NCBI GenBank assembly: GCA_006386115.1
Contig: VFIW01000134.1
Span: 1 to 64,000, forward strand
Direction of reading: 5' to 3'
Length of the DNA stretch: 64,000 nt
Origin: Globisporangium splendens
Taxonomy: Eukaryota > Oomycota > Peronosporomycetes > Pythiales > Pythiaceae
The notes below the pieces were generated by a model. The model worked only from the letters and a program-made list of their open reading frames with translations, ran no database searches and was not told where the DNA came from. A program made the position numbers and the translations under genes. Each line of letters begins with the position of its first letter. Within the stretch, counting starts at the first letter, position 1. Positions 31,962-43,400 of the stretch are shown here, piece after piece.

Positions 31962-31977
31962 TCTCACTCTCCAATTG
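31962..31977 (+). promoter_or_regulatory. initiator of secreted protein B' (right)
   Basis: Mirror of 31479-31494. The two B' promoters face away from each other across the palindrome centre, about 470 bp apart. Confidence 0.6.
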
Positions 31978-32038
31978 AAGCTCTTCTACTCGCTCACCAT
32001 CCCAACGCTCACCTTCGTCCAAACCAGCGACATCAAAC

Positions 32039-33623
32039 ACGAAGCTCCGCAACCTTCGGCTACACGTTGCATTGGCTACACTCGCCTTTTTTCTCGGAGC
32101 CACCACACCCAATGCGGTCCATGTGGCCAAAGATACCCCCAAGTGCTACGACCTGGCCGACGATCAGAGCCCACTAGCCGAGTCGCTTGCATCGTTGGAT
32201 GCCCCAGATTTCAAGCTTCACACTTTGCATCGCATCGTTGCATTAGTGGACGGCTTGCTACCGGGGTTCTCTCAGTGCGCCGCGAATACGGACGCAACGT
32301 CGTTCTCTACGACCATCACGACCTCGAGTACGCTTTGGACGTGCGGAAACACACTCGCGCAGTTCACGTTCCCCAAAGATATGCCTGGAGATGATTTCTT
32401 CAGGTTCTCGCTGTGTTCGCTCTACAAGGACACGATTGTTCCATGTATCAATGACGGCGTCGTCAAGGACCTCTTGGTTGCAACGGTGGACCGAGAAGAC
32501 GGATGCTGCAATCAACTCAAGAGCTCGATCGCCGATGCGTTTGGAGCGGATTTGACCACGGCGGTTGACGTGCTGCTCAAGCTTGTCGGCAACTCCCTTT
32601 GCTCCGTCAAGACCTTTCCGTCCGAAACGCTGGAGCGGAACGTGTGCATACTCTATTGTCACGGCTGTCAACGCGTCCAGCAGTGAGGACGATGGGTTAA
32701 GCCGTGGTTCACCAGACGTGTGGTCTTCCGATGTGTGGCCCAAGGTGCTGCAGATGAAGCACGAGGGCGTATGCAGCGCTGTCACTGGTCACGAGTTCCA
32801 CTTGACAGCTGGTGAGACCGCGATCATCGAATCAAGTGATGCCATCGGGGACGGCGCGCCATACGGCATTTGTTTCCAGCCCATGAGCGCTCTCGTGGAG
32901 CATGTCAACAAGTACCCGATCGTCCAGCGCCTGAGCGTGCCAGCGTTCCCGTCTGATTCCGCTCTCGCCGGCTTCTTTGGTGGCGACACTTGCGTGACGC
33001 AAACCCAGCTTTCTTTGCCATTCCTGTCAGCCGTCTTTACGATGGAGTATGCAGTCTCCATCTTTATGAACATGATGGCTGCGTTCGAGAACCCTTCTTC
33101 AACTGAACCGATGCAGGGTTCGAATGGAAATGATGGAACGACAAGATGGAGAGACTCGTGGGTTGTCGACCCCCGTGGACCTATTACTATCGGTGGCTCG
33201 GTAGATGCCGTGGCGAGCAACGATGACGGGGTCAGTCGCTCGCTTGCTGGGAGTGATTGGTTCGGAGAGAGTAGCAGCAGCGAGAGCAGTGGCAGTGGCT
33301 TGTCCGTCAACGAGTTCCTTGGTAACACTCTGACGTCCTTTGGTGCCACTTTGGGTGAAGACAGGCCTTCCACCAGTAACGATATCCAAGGCACAGACGA
33401 CGACGCTGTGAGCACGCTCGGAGGCGACGAAAACGAGTTTCACGACACTGTGTCCCCCGACTCGTTCTTGCAGCCATGCTACCATATTCCCCACGACCTA
33501 ACCTGCGACTACGGGCGTGAAACCATCCAACTGATGCTCCCAGATGTGGCAGTCATGACACCGGTGACGGAAGCTCTAGCTGCCACGCCGGCCGTGTCGA
33601 CTGTCCAACGGCTTCGCAAATAA
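32039..33623 (+). pseudogene. Cys-rich secreted protein B', right copy (start lost, frameshift)
   Basis: Mirror of the left copy with the same ACG at the start position (32039-32041) and the same frameshift near 32,642. One base differs (33409), changing Ala to Val in the Ser/Asp-rich linker. Because the lesions are shared, they predate the duplication or were copied by conversion. Confidence 0.7.
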
Positions 33624-34389
33624 GTACACCAGCGATATCCACTTCTAGACGAATATCAATCTAAGACGGCATCTAGTTTTTGTGTTTGTTTGTTTCCTGT
33701 GTCCTTTAGTAATACCGGTACTACAGTTTAAAATGGCTAGGTTAACGCTTGAGATGGATACACTTTTATGATAAGTACGCATGCGAATGGGTACAGACCA
33801 GCACTAAGTACGCACGAGATGACTACACATCGAATATAGCACAGCCCAAATGTCATAGTAAGGCGTCTGATGGTGTTGATACACTGTTTTTCTTTGTGCC
33901 TCATTGGCAAATCACCGGGACTATTAGCGTCTAGCAAGTATGCGAGCAACCATTGACATACCAGGTTCTGGCTAGTTTACTAGAGCGTTGGCAGTGCTTT
34001 GATATTCCTCGTGCATCCAAAGATATCAGGAAGATACGCTCTATTCTTGATATTTCTCGTCAATTGCTTTCTTTATTCAGAGTCACAATGTGCCTGTCGC
34101 GCCTCAAAATGGGAATGCGATGCTGCATAAAAAGATGCACTTGCACTCGCGCACTCGAAGCCGCATTGGAGTTGAAGCGGTGAGTCCAAAGAGGTGAAGA
34201 CAAGTGGCTCAGGCTGGTTGGGAATCTCCGCCCACCGACATGCTCACAGTCTGCTATTTCAGGTTGACGACGTCCCATAGAGCACAAATTCAAAATTTGT
34301 GGCAAATTCAGCTGCCATATTTGGTGCGCCTCGATCAACGAAATCCAGCATTTCAGCGCGCTGCCCGGGAGCCCTACAAGACACTCGTA
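33624..34389. other. intergenic in right arm
   Basis: Mirror of 29067-29832; nothing recognised. Confidence 0.55.
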
Positions 34390-34403
34390 TCATTCTGCAA
34401 TTG
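34390..34403 (+). promoter_or_regulatory. initiator of secreted protein B (right)
   Basis: TCATTCTGCAATTG, mirror of 29053-29066. Confidence 0.65.
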
Positions 34404-34460
34404 CAGTTCCACGTCTCACATCGTATTCAACCAAGCAACACACATCAATACAAATCCAAG

Positions 34461-35940
34461 ATGAAGATCCACGTCCCTCGTCCAAGCCTCGCTCTCGCCT
34501 CGCTCGCTATCCTCTTTCTCGGCGCGACTACTGTCACCTCGGCACAAACCGATGAGGTCAAATGCTTCCAGTAGTTGGACGACCAAAGCCCGCTCGCGAC
34601 GTCCCTCGCCGACCTCAAATCCCTGGAACCGCGGCTCGATCTCGGCGTTGTGAGCCAGGCCCTTTGCGTCCGTATCGAGCGCAGTGCCAGGGTTTTTGCA
34701 ATGCGCTGCCAACGTCGACATGAAGTCGATCGTGACGACGGTGCTCATCTCCAAGAGGGCCAACGAGTGCAGAAAGGCGCTCAGCGTCGTGCCACCTCCC
34801 GAGGAGGAGTTTACTGACAGCGCGTTCACAGAGTTCTTCTGCCCCTACTACAAGGGCGCGTTTGTTCCGTGCATCAACGGCGTTCTCATCAATGAGCTCA
34901 TCCTCCCCGCGATGAACAGCGCAGGTGGCTGCTGTGACGAATTCAAAAGCACGATCGTCAAGTCCTTTGGCTCTGACCTGGCCACAACTGCCGACTCGCT
35001 GCTCAAACTTGTGGGCAACGCGCTCTGCTCAGTCAAGACGTTCACGCCCGAGAAGCTCGGAGGCGGCGTCGAGCAAACCTGTGGCTTCTCGCTCGCGTCG
35101 GCTTTCGTCGGTGATGGCAATAATGACGACGAGAATGCTATCAAGCCATTCCTCAATGCGCTGCAAATCCCCACGAGCGAAGTGTGTAGCACTGTCGCTG
35201 GCCAGGAATTTGCTCTCACGACGGGCGAGACCGTCAAGTTCAAGCCTAGCAAGGCGCAAACATCCTACGGTGTGTGCTTCCAACCGATGAGTGACCTTGT
35301 CAACCACGTCAGCAACTACCCGGTCATCCACCAACTGCGTGTGGCTGGACCCAAAGGTGCCACGGTGGCGATCTCCGACCTCTACACCGAAGGGAAATGC
35401 GTGCGCGGTGATGACCTCATTTACGGTCTTCTGGCGCCAGACAGTTTCTTTATCGAGGCGTGGAACGCGTGTAATCTCGTTGAGCCCGCGATCACTCGCT
35501 TAGATTCCATTCTCTACCAGACTCCTTCGAGTGACAGCGAGGAGAGCGCACCGACTGGACTACAGTATCTGTATCTCAAGAAGGGCATGCCACCGTCCAG
35601 CAGTGACTCTAGTTTTGCCGGAGACAACTCTGGCGAATTTGACGATGGAACCAATGGTTCTGGCTCGAGTCTGGACTCTTCGGTCTCTAACAACAGCAGC
35701 GCGACCTCACTGCCAGTTGTCCCTGTCCCTGGCTTTGACTCGCTCTCGGTCGCCGATGTGGTCGTGCTCTTGCTTGGCTCAGTGGACCAAATATGCTTCC
35801 ACATGCCTCATGGCGTCTCCTGCGACTACGGCGACGAAACCATCAGCTACGCGTACCCTGCATTCGGCTCCACGCTAGTCCTAACGACGGAGCCACAGGC
35901 ACCAGTGTCCGTGGCCACCACCCAACGACTCCGTCATTGA
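34461..35940 (+). pseudogene. Cys-rich secreted protein B, right copy (TAG and frameshift)
   Basis: Mirror of the left copy. It has an intact signal peptide, TAG at 34572-34574 and a frameshift near 34,682, then the 418-codon frame to 35940. No residue difference from the left copy was seen. The long open part could still be translated from an internal start, but it would lack the signal peptide. Confidence 0.7.
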
Positions 35941-36238
35941 AAACAACCTGGGTATTATTCCAGTTCCATAACATTACTTAAGCACCTTTCGCGATAATAC
36001 ACCCTCGCGATCTCGAGCAACGATTGATTGGTGGATGGAATTGTCGTCAGACTGATATTGATTCACTGACAATCACATTGTAGTCGCTGAAGTAAAAAAA
36101 TGGCACCTGAAAAGCCATTTCTTCGTAATTGCTAGGAAATCCTGAATATACCAGAGCAGACTTCCTGCGAAAGTTCGCTTGTCCACAGGTTTCCTCATAT
36201 ATGCGTGAAAGTCTGGAGAAAGCGAGCTTTATAGGTTT

Positions 36239-36254
36239 GCTCACTTCCCAATTC
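36239..36254 (+). promoter_or_regulatory. initiator of secreted protein A (right)
   Basis: GCTCACTTCCCAATTC, 46 nt before the ATG at 36300; mirror of 27202-27217. Confidence 0.7.
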
Positions 36255-36299
36255 TCTTTGCGCACTTCACTCCAATTTTTGACAAATTTCTCAACCAAT

Positions 36300-36869
36300 A
36301 TGCGTGGTATCACTCAATTCAGCTGCGCGATCTTGCTCGAGTGCTTTCTCGTTGGCCAAGTGCTGGCGAACTCGGCAACGGGCGAGCGCTTGCCAAAGGT
36401 GAGCATGAAAAGTATGGCCAAAGCCACTGCGGCAGACGATAAAGATCAAGCCACTCTCGCCGAAGCAATCGCCAAAACGAGTATCATCGCAGCAAACAAC
36501 ACGATTCGCATCACGGACAGTCAGATCACGCTCACGGGACGCGACCAGGCGCTCCTTCTCAAGAGCATTGCCGACGCCGTCATCGCCGGACGCATGAGCT
36601 CGAATCCCGATCCTACTGTCACGGACGACACCGACGATACTGGGGACAAGGCAACCCTTTCGGACCCGCGACCTGGGTCAAAGGCAGCAGCAGTGCTACC
36701 TATGCCACGGGATGCGTTCCTGTACTACGTCACGGACCCGAAAAGCCGCGCCATGACTGTGCGCATGAGCTGGCGCTACCCACTCGCGGACTGGAAGCTG
36801 TACAGCGTGCTTCTTGCGCCGACGGCGTGCGAAGTCAAGCGCACCATTGGCACTTACTTCTACTGTTGA
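36300..36869 (+). CDS. small secreted protein A, right copy
   Basis: Mirror of 26587-27156; 189 residues, no difference seen. Same signal peptide, acidic linker and C-terminal block with two Cys. Of the genes in each arm it is the only one that is intact, so selection may favour its dosage; this is inference. Confidence 0.75.
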   Translation: MRGITQFSCAILLECFLVGQVLANSATGERLPKVSMKSMAKATAADDKDQATLAEAIAKTSIIAANNTIRITDSQITLTGRDQALLLKSIADAVIAGRMSSNPDPTVTDDTDDTGDKATLSDPRPGSKAAAVLPMPRDAFLYYVTDPKSRAMTVRMSWRYPLADWKLYSVLLAPTACEVKRTIGTYFYC

Positions 36870-37062
36870 GTAGCAGTGTGGGGCCACCAATCAACGTTGG
36901 AGTGAGTGCGCCTTTATGGAATGCACATGCGCTTAAAACTGTTGACGCCCATAACAAAAAAATCAACAGAGAATGGATGTTTGGAGCTCATGAAGCTCTG
37001 TTGGACGGTGTTTGACCCTTTTATGTATTTTGTATCCACTTTTTTGATTTGAAAAGTGTATC

Positions 37063-37420
37063 CATTTGCGTGATAAAATGGTGGTTGTATGAAAGAAAAC
37101 TTTACTGTCCTGCTTGACATTGCGCCACGTGAAAAGGTATCCATCCGCACCTAATTCGACGATCTGGGCATTCGTGATCACATTTCCGTCATTCAGAAGT
37201 CAAACACGCGACATCACATGAGTTCCTGCGCTGGGAAAATAGTCTTGTGAAAGACACGCTAACCGTGTGAGCGATAGCGGTTCAAGCTTCACTAAACACT
37301 GTCTTCGTCAGGGCAACACCTCAAGCAGAGCACATCCAGGTACATATCGTTTGTGGAGATTTATACAAGCTTTCGCTCATGGGTATATATGACGTCACTC
37401 TGTACCGATTGCTTTCTACT
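37063..37420. other. intergenic between palindrome and giant pseudogene
   Basis: Unique 360 bp. It contains one TGACGTCA at about 37,389, close to the end of the pseudogene. No gene. Confidence 0.5.
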
Positions 37421-40400
37421 TTACGCCATGGCCGCTTGACTCTCGCCCTGAGCGTTCTTTGCGACGAGGCGCACCGAGTAGTCTCGTCCGGCGATGAGGT
37501 CCTGGACGACGTGAGCGCGCAGGTTGAAGCGCTTGAGCGTCCAAGCATTGCTCTCGAACGTGGTCGGCAGCTGGCATCCGCCGTTCAAAAACGTCGCATC
37601 CGTCGCGTCGATTACAATGCTGGTCGTCGTCGCGGCTGCGGCGGCTTTCATGACGCACTTGCGGGGCGAGGTGCTCGATGAAGCTATTGTGTCTGCGAGC
37701 ACTTCCTCGACGATGAAGTAGTCGTCATTGTTGATGACACCGACCAGTGCAGCAGAAGTGATCGTGAGCGTGCTCGCTGCCAATTTTTGCATGCAAGAAT
37801 CGCAGAGAACAGGAGCGTGCGCGCCGAGAAGCGTCGTTTGTCCAGCTGCTGTTCCACTGACTGGCGTGCTCGTCGTCGTTGTGACCAACGCCAGTTGAAT
37901 CGCCGGGAGCGACAGACCGCTCGCCATGGCAACGGCTTCGGTGATCGTCTGCTTCGCAATCGGCTCGTTCAGCAAGGACGAGCATTCGTTGTTGGCCGAA
38001 TCGATCTTGCCTTGGCCAAACTTGTCATCCAAACCAGGACCAAACGTTGCTCGCTTAGGAAGAACCTTGCCCTGGTAGCTGTCGCAGTTCGTGTCCATTT
38101 TGTCGATGCTGAAAAGCGGGATGTTTAGTGGGAACGCACTCGTCACCGCCGTCACCGGGTTCACGAACGTGACCGTGTACGTGTACCCAAAGTCCCAACG
38201 CGCTGTTCCGTCGCCAAACCGCACGACTTCTGCATTCGCGTACGCTCCACCGAGCGCACGGACCATGAGCTGTAAATTTGCGGCTGTCTCCTGCCAGTCG
38301 ATGCAACCAATGACGTCCGTGCCGATTAGAAGCTTGTACTTGTCTCCTGCAGAAGGTGTTGACGTGTGCGTCGACACGAGCGTCTGGACTTCAGATCGCT
38401 CGCCGCATTGACTTGTGTACGCCGGATTCACGTCCCACTCAACGCGATACGAGTCGACCGATGATCCGCCGTTGCTCAGCGGCTCCCATATGCACTGCGG
38501 TGGTTACGCGGTGAAACATGGTTGTTGGGGCGACGTCGAGACTCTGTTTAGTCGAGCTATTGAAATTGAACACACGGTCATACTCGATGCGGTAGCCATC
38601 GATGGGCTCGCCACCTGACATTGCGATTTGGTCGTAAGTCAACTCCATCATTGGGGCGCTTAGCGTGCGTATTTTGACGTTAGCGAGGGCCAACGGTGCC
38701 CGCGTCGGCGCGAGACTGCTGTCTGACAAGGCAAAGTCGCCCATACCAATATCATTGACTGCTGCCACACGCACAAAGTATGGGACTCCGTTGGTGAGTT
38801 GCGTGATGTTGTAGGAGAATGGCACACTGCCGGCGTCTGATGCACCAGCCGTAGCTAATACCGTAGCAAAGCCAAATGCCAGCGGCACTTGGTCCAACTG
38901 AGTCACTGAAGCACTCACATCGGCGTTATTGATCGTCGCCACGAGGTTTCTCTCATTCACGGTGAACGTTGGCAGTGCACTCGGCGACGGTACTTGCGTG
39001 GAGAACGTGATGTCCCACTTGAAATTGTTGTCCCCCACAGCGCCGACTTGGAACCGCTCGACATACACGATGCCGACGGTTGGCAGCATCTCAAGAGCTT
39101 CTTTCATCGCACTCGGCGTAATGTCGCAGCTCATGTCAATGGTTTTCCAAAGTGTCTTAGCGGGAATGCTCGATTTGGTCGTTCCCGAGTACGCGATCCG
39201 AGTGGTTGCGAGCGTCGATCCTGTCTTCGTGGCGAAATTTGTAGCATCTGCGAGCGGAAGCTGCGTCGATGAAAACGTACCGGTGGTCGCGACCAAGTAC
39301 GTCACGCCGTCGATCACGATCACATCGCCACGGGCTAATAAACCTGTTAGGTCTGTAGAAGTAACATAATTCTGCCCAAGTACGGCGTCCAACGTTCCTG
39401 GGAGCACACGATATGGGAACCGCTCCGAGCCGTCTCCGTATGCGAGCGTGAAGCTTCCGCTTGCGATCGTACCAGTGGTTTGCACTACTTGAATCACAGG
39501 CAATCCGAAAAACGGATCCGTCAGCGCCTTCTGGTACCATCCGACTTGGTACGCTGTGATCGCGGTTAATGAGTCTTTCAGGTCACTTGGCGCGCGCCAC
39601 TGTACATTGAGCGAGTACCCGAGAGGCAAAGTCTTGCCATTGCTGATCATGACATCTCGCGGCGGCAGAGGCTTTTGTCGTGGCATCTCTCGCTCAGGAG
39701 AGGTCAATTCAGGTAAACCCGCGCCTATTTCGGCGTTCATGGCGTATACACAAACGTGCCACCACTGTGCCGTTGTCAACTTATCGATCCGATACTTCCC
39801 GCCACTACCTCCCGTACGAATGACTTGACCCAATGCGTCGCCATTCGTGCCACTGTCAAACGATGGCTTGGGGTCCCATTCGATCGTGTATCCAGTCACA
39901 GGCGTGCCGCCACTAAACACTGGTGGGCCATATGCGACGACCAACGCCGTTGGCACCGCGAGGGTCAACACTGGCGACGCGAGAGTATTGAACAGCGATC
40001 GCGGTACCGACGACGGTTCAAAGGGAATCGCCATGGACATCGGCGCACTCAATCGTCAAATGCCGTACCAAGTGCATTGAGAGCGGAGACACGAGCGAAA
40101 TATGTCGTCTCTGGTGTCAAGCCTTGGATCAGGTACTTGTACGGAAGTGGCGATTCTACTGTTGGCATCACAAAGCCACACTCTGATGGGACAGAATTCA
40201 ACGTCACGACACCGCCCACTGTCGTCGTGCTTGAACAGTACGTAGCGCTCATGAGATTCCCGACTTGGCCACCATTCACAACAAGCGACGAGATCTGAAT
40301 CCGCACAACGCCATTCTCCGTCGACAGCAGGTTTTGCGCGACAGTGAAATCTGGAACGGCGCCAACTTCCGATACAAACGTGACTTTCCACGTGCATTCG

Positions 40401-43400
40401 TTGTTCGCGCTGTACGGCGCGTGTGAAACACTCACTTGGCCGACATTGGGCAAATTCTGCAAGATATTAGTCATTGACAAAGCAGTCGCGTCAAAGGGGA
40501 TCGCGGACGTCGAGTGGAGACTCTTGACCCGGCAATTTGCGCAGCCAGTGGTGTCAAGCGCCAGTCTGAATGCGCCGCTGACCTTGAGCGACGACGACGA
40601 GGTCGTTGAGATGACTTGGACGCGACTTTGCATCGCAGAAAAGTCCTTATCAGACCACTCGACGAGATACTTCGTGATCGTAGAGCCACCATTGCCGTTC
40701 AAATCCGTCGGCAGCAAGATCATTGGCTGCAGGAAACTCACTTGCAGCGAACTCACTCGTACCTCCGGCGCGATATCCCCGTTTTCTTCTGGGATCAACA
40801 CTGTAAGGATAACACCAGGCGACGGTGGTGGATCGCTCGTCGTGATCGGAGTGACCGCGATACTGTCGCTGATTGTGCCATACCCAAGTGAATTGTGGGC
40901 AGTGACACGGACATGGATCTGCACACTTGGCCCGCAACGGCTTCGATCAGCCCGTCGACAACACCATACGACGTCACAGCATTGCCCAGAGCTTGACTCG
41001 TATGCGGCGTCGTCGCGCCTGGAGAGATCGTGACGCGGAACGGACCGCACTTGTTGACCTTGCCGAGACCGCAGTAGATGTCAATGCCGTCGACGGTCTT
41101 GATTGAGAGCTGATACGTGCCACTCACTGCAGGCAAATACTGGACGCGGTACTGGCCCTGGCCGATGTACAATGGCTCTTCAAACGGCGCCAGCAGCACG
41201 TTCCCAGCAATCGAGATGTCAAGCGAGTCGCCATCCGTCGTTTTGTTGTTCCCATGCTGATCTTTCGCCTGGATGATAAACTGCGCGACTATCCCCGCGG
41301 TTGCAGTCTTCAAACCATCACCGAAAGCCGTCGTGTGTGGGAAATCCGTCGCTCCAGGTGTGACGGCGATCGCAAACGGACTTCCGAGGATATGGTCGCC
41401 ATGGTACAACGCCGACTTCGGGATCGGCTGCAACGGGAGGTACGACGAGCTCCACGCGACGAAGAGCGACGCGTCGCCTGTGTCTTCGTGGCACTCGATC
41501 TTTAGATCATAGAAAGCGTCCCTCACCAAATTGACGTGGAAATTCTCGTTCGTGCCACGCATTCCAATGCTGCTGGAGTCTTGTTCCCATGTGTCGACGT
41601 ACAGCGTGTGGTTGAGCCACAAGCGCACGCCTTCACTCGATTTCACATAAATCACGTACGAATCGGTATATGGCGCGGCGAGTTTGCCAAACCACCGGAT
41701 GCTGATGTAGTCGCGGCTGTAGTTTGTGATCGCACCGTGGCTCCAGTCAAACTGCAATTGCGGATCGACGCGCGTGATCACCGGATCGTCCTGAAACCAG
41801 TAGTTGTCGTAGTACAGCACCAGCAGACTGCCAGGTTGAAGTTGCCGCACGGCGACGCTGTAGTTGGAGCGCACCTGCGTCGGGATGTACCGCGCCGTGT
41901 ATCGAGGAAAACCTGACTGCTTCTTGAACACAGACAGCTTTGGATAATTTCCCGTCAGCGATTGCGTCGAACCTGACTGGAGTTCGGTCATGACAACGTC
42001 GGGAAAACTGCCCGTTAACCTCGACGGATCGGGAACCAGGTTGCCAATGTTGCCTAGCTTGGAACGGAACGTGACCTGCCACTTGAACCGATTGCCCGCG
42101 TCCAGATTATCCGTTCGCGTCACATCCATGAGCCCGAGCGACGGCAGCGCTTCAAGCGTGGCTTTCATCACGTCTCGCGACGCGTCAAACGGGATCGCAC
42201 CTGTTGTCTCGCCAAGGAAGTTCAATGTGAATGAGCCTTCGAGCGGCGTCGGTGAGCCTCCGAGGGTTTCAATCTCCTGGACCTCGTACGCGTACGGCAA
42301 CGCTTCGAGCTTGGGCAGGTCGCCAAGGTTCTTGGTGAACGAGATCGTCCATCGGTTGCCGTTGAAGACCTCTTCCTTCTTCACATCAACCTCGCACATA
42401 ACACGCAGGTTCTCCAACTCAGTCTTGAGTTGCAACGGTTCGATATCAAACGGCAAGTTAAACGTCGTATCGCCCATAAAGTTGAACACAAACGTGCCGC
42501 CAAGCGAGAGCCCCATATGCCTCACTTCTTTCACGATCACTTGCGCTTTGTAGCCCGTGAGCGCGGCCGTGGACGCAACGGTAATGTCAGGAACTGAGCC
42601 CAAGATCTCGTTAAACGTCACGAACCAAGTCTGGAGTCCCGTGGCCGCTCCATAGTTTGAATTCATTACGTTCACAGTCACATCGTCGATTGTGCTCACA
42701 GACTCCAATAGCGCTTTCATCGTCGCGGCATCAACAGTTACAGGCACCGTGATCGTCTCGGCGCCACCGAATGCCAAGGTAAATGCGCCGCCAATGGCCG
42801 TGGGCGTGCCTGAATCGTCCAGCCACGTGTGAATCGATTGGATCTCGGCGCTCGACTCGACGCTCGCCGACGTCGTCACGGTCTGCACGTCGCACACACC
42901 CTTCTGGATCTCAGTGAACATCACAGGCGTCGTGATCAGCAACGTGGACGACGTCATGAACGCCGTGTCGCCAACGAGCTGTAGCAACGGCAGGTCGCAC
43001 AGATTGCTGATAAATGTCACGGCGTAGGTCCAGGACGTGACGCCCCCACCCGTATTCTTGACACGCGAGACACTCACAGTCTGTAGATTCGAGAGCGTCT
43101 CGAGACTCGTCTCGACCAGTTGTGAAGCTGTGGCATCCGACGTCGTAGACGCGGCCAGTGTCGCGGCATTCACGGCGATCGTACTCGTAGCAACGACGCC
43201 ACCGAGGTGAGACGTTGACGTATCCAACTTGAAGTTAAACGTGCCCGTCACGCCATTGAACGTGATCGTTTGGATCTCGTACACCACAGGATCGTACACG
43301 GTGAGTCCGCCGTCCGAGACGAACGAGTGGGTCCCATCGACAATCGACGGAGGAGACGACCACAACTCAGTCCAGAATAGATCCTGTCCTTGGAAACCAG

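Larger units (their letters stand above)
31800..37062. repeat. right arm of the palindrome
   Basis: Reverse complement of 26394-31656, with the same gene content on the opposite strand. The outer end at 37,062 borders unique sequence leading to the giant pseudogene. Confidence 0.95.

Noticed and set aside
29833..33623. Open frames on the strand opposite B and B' (130-208 codons)
   Set aside because: Shadows of the coding strand; they do not keep homology between the paralogues.
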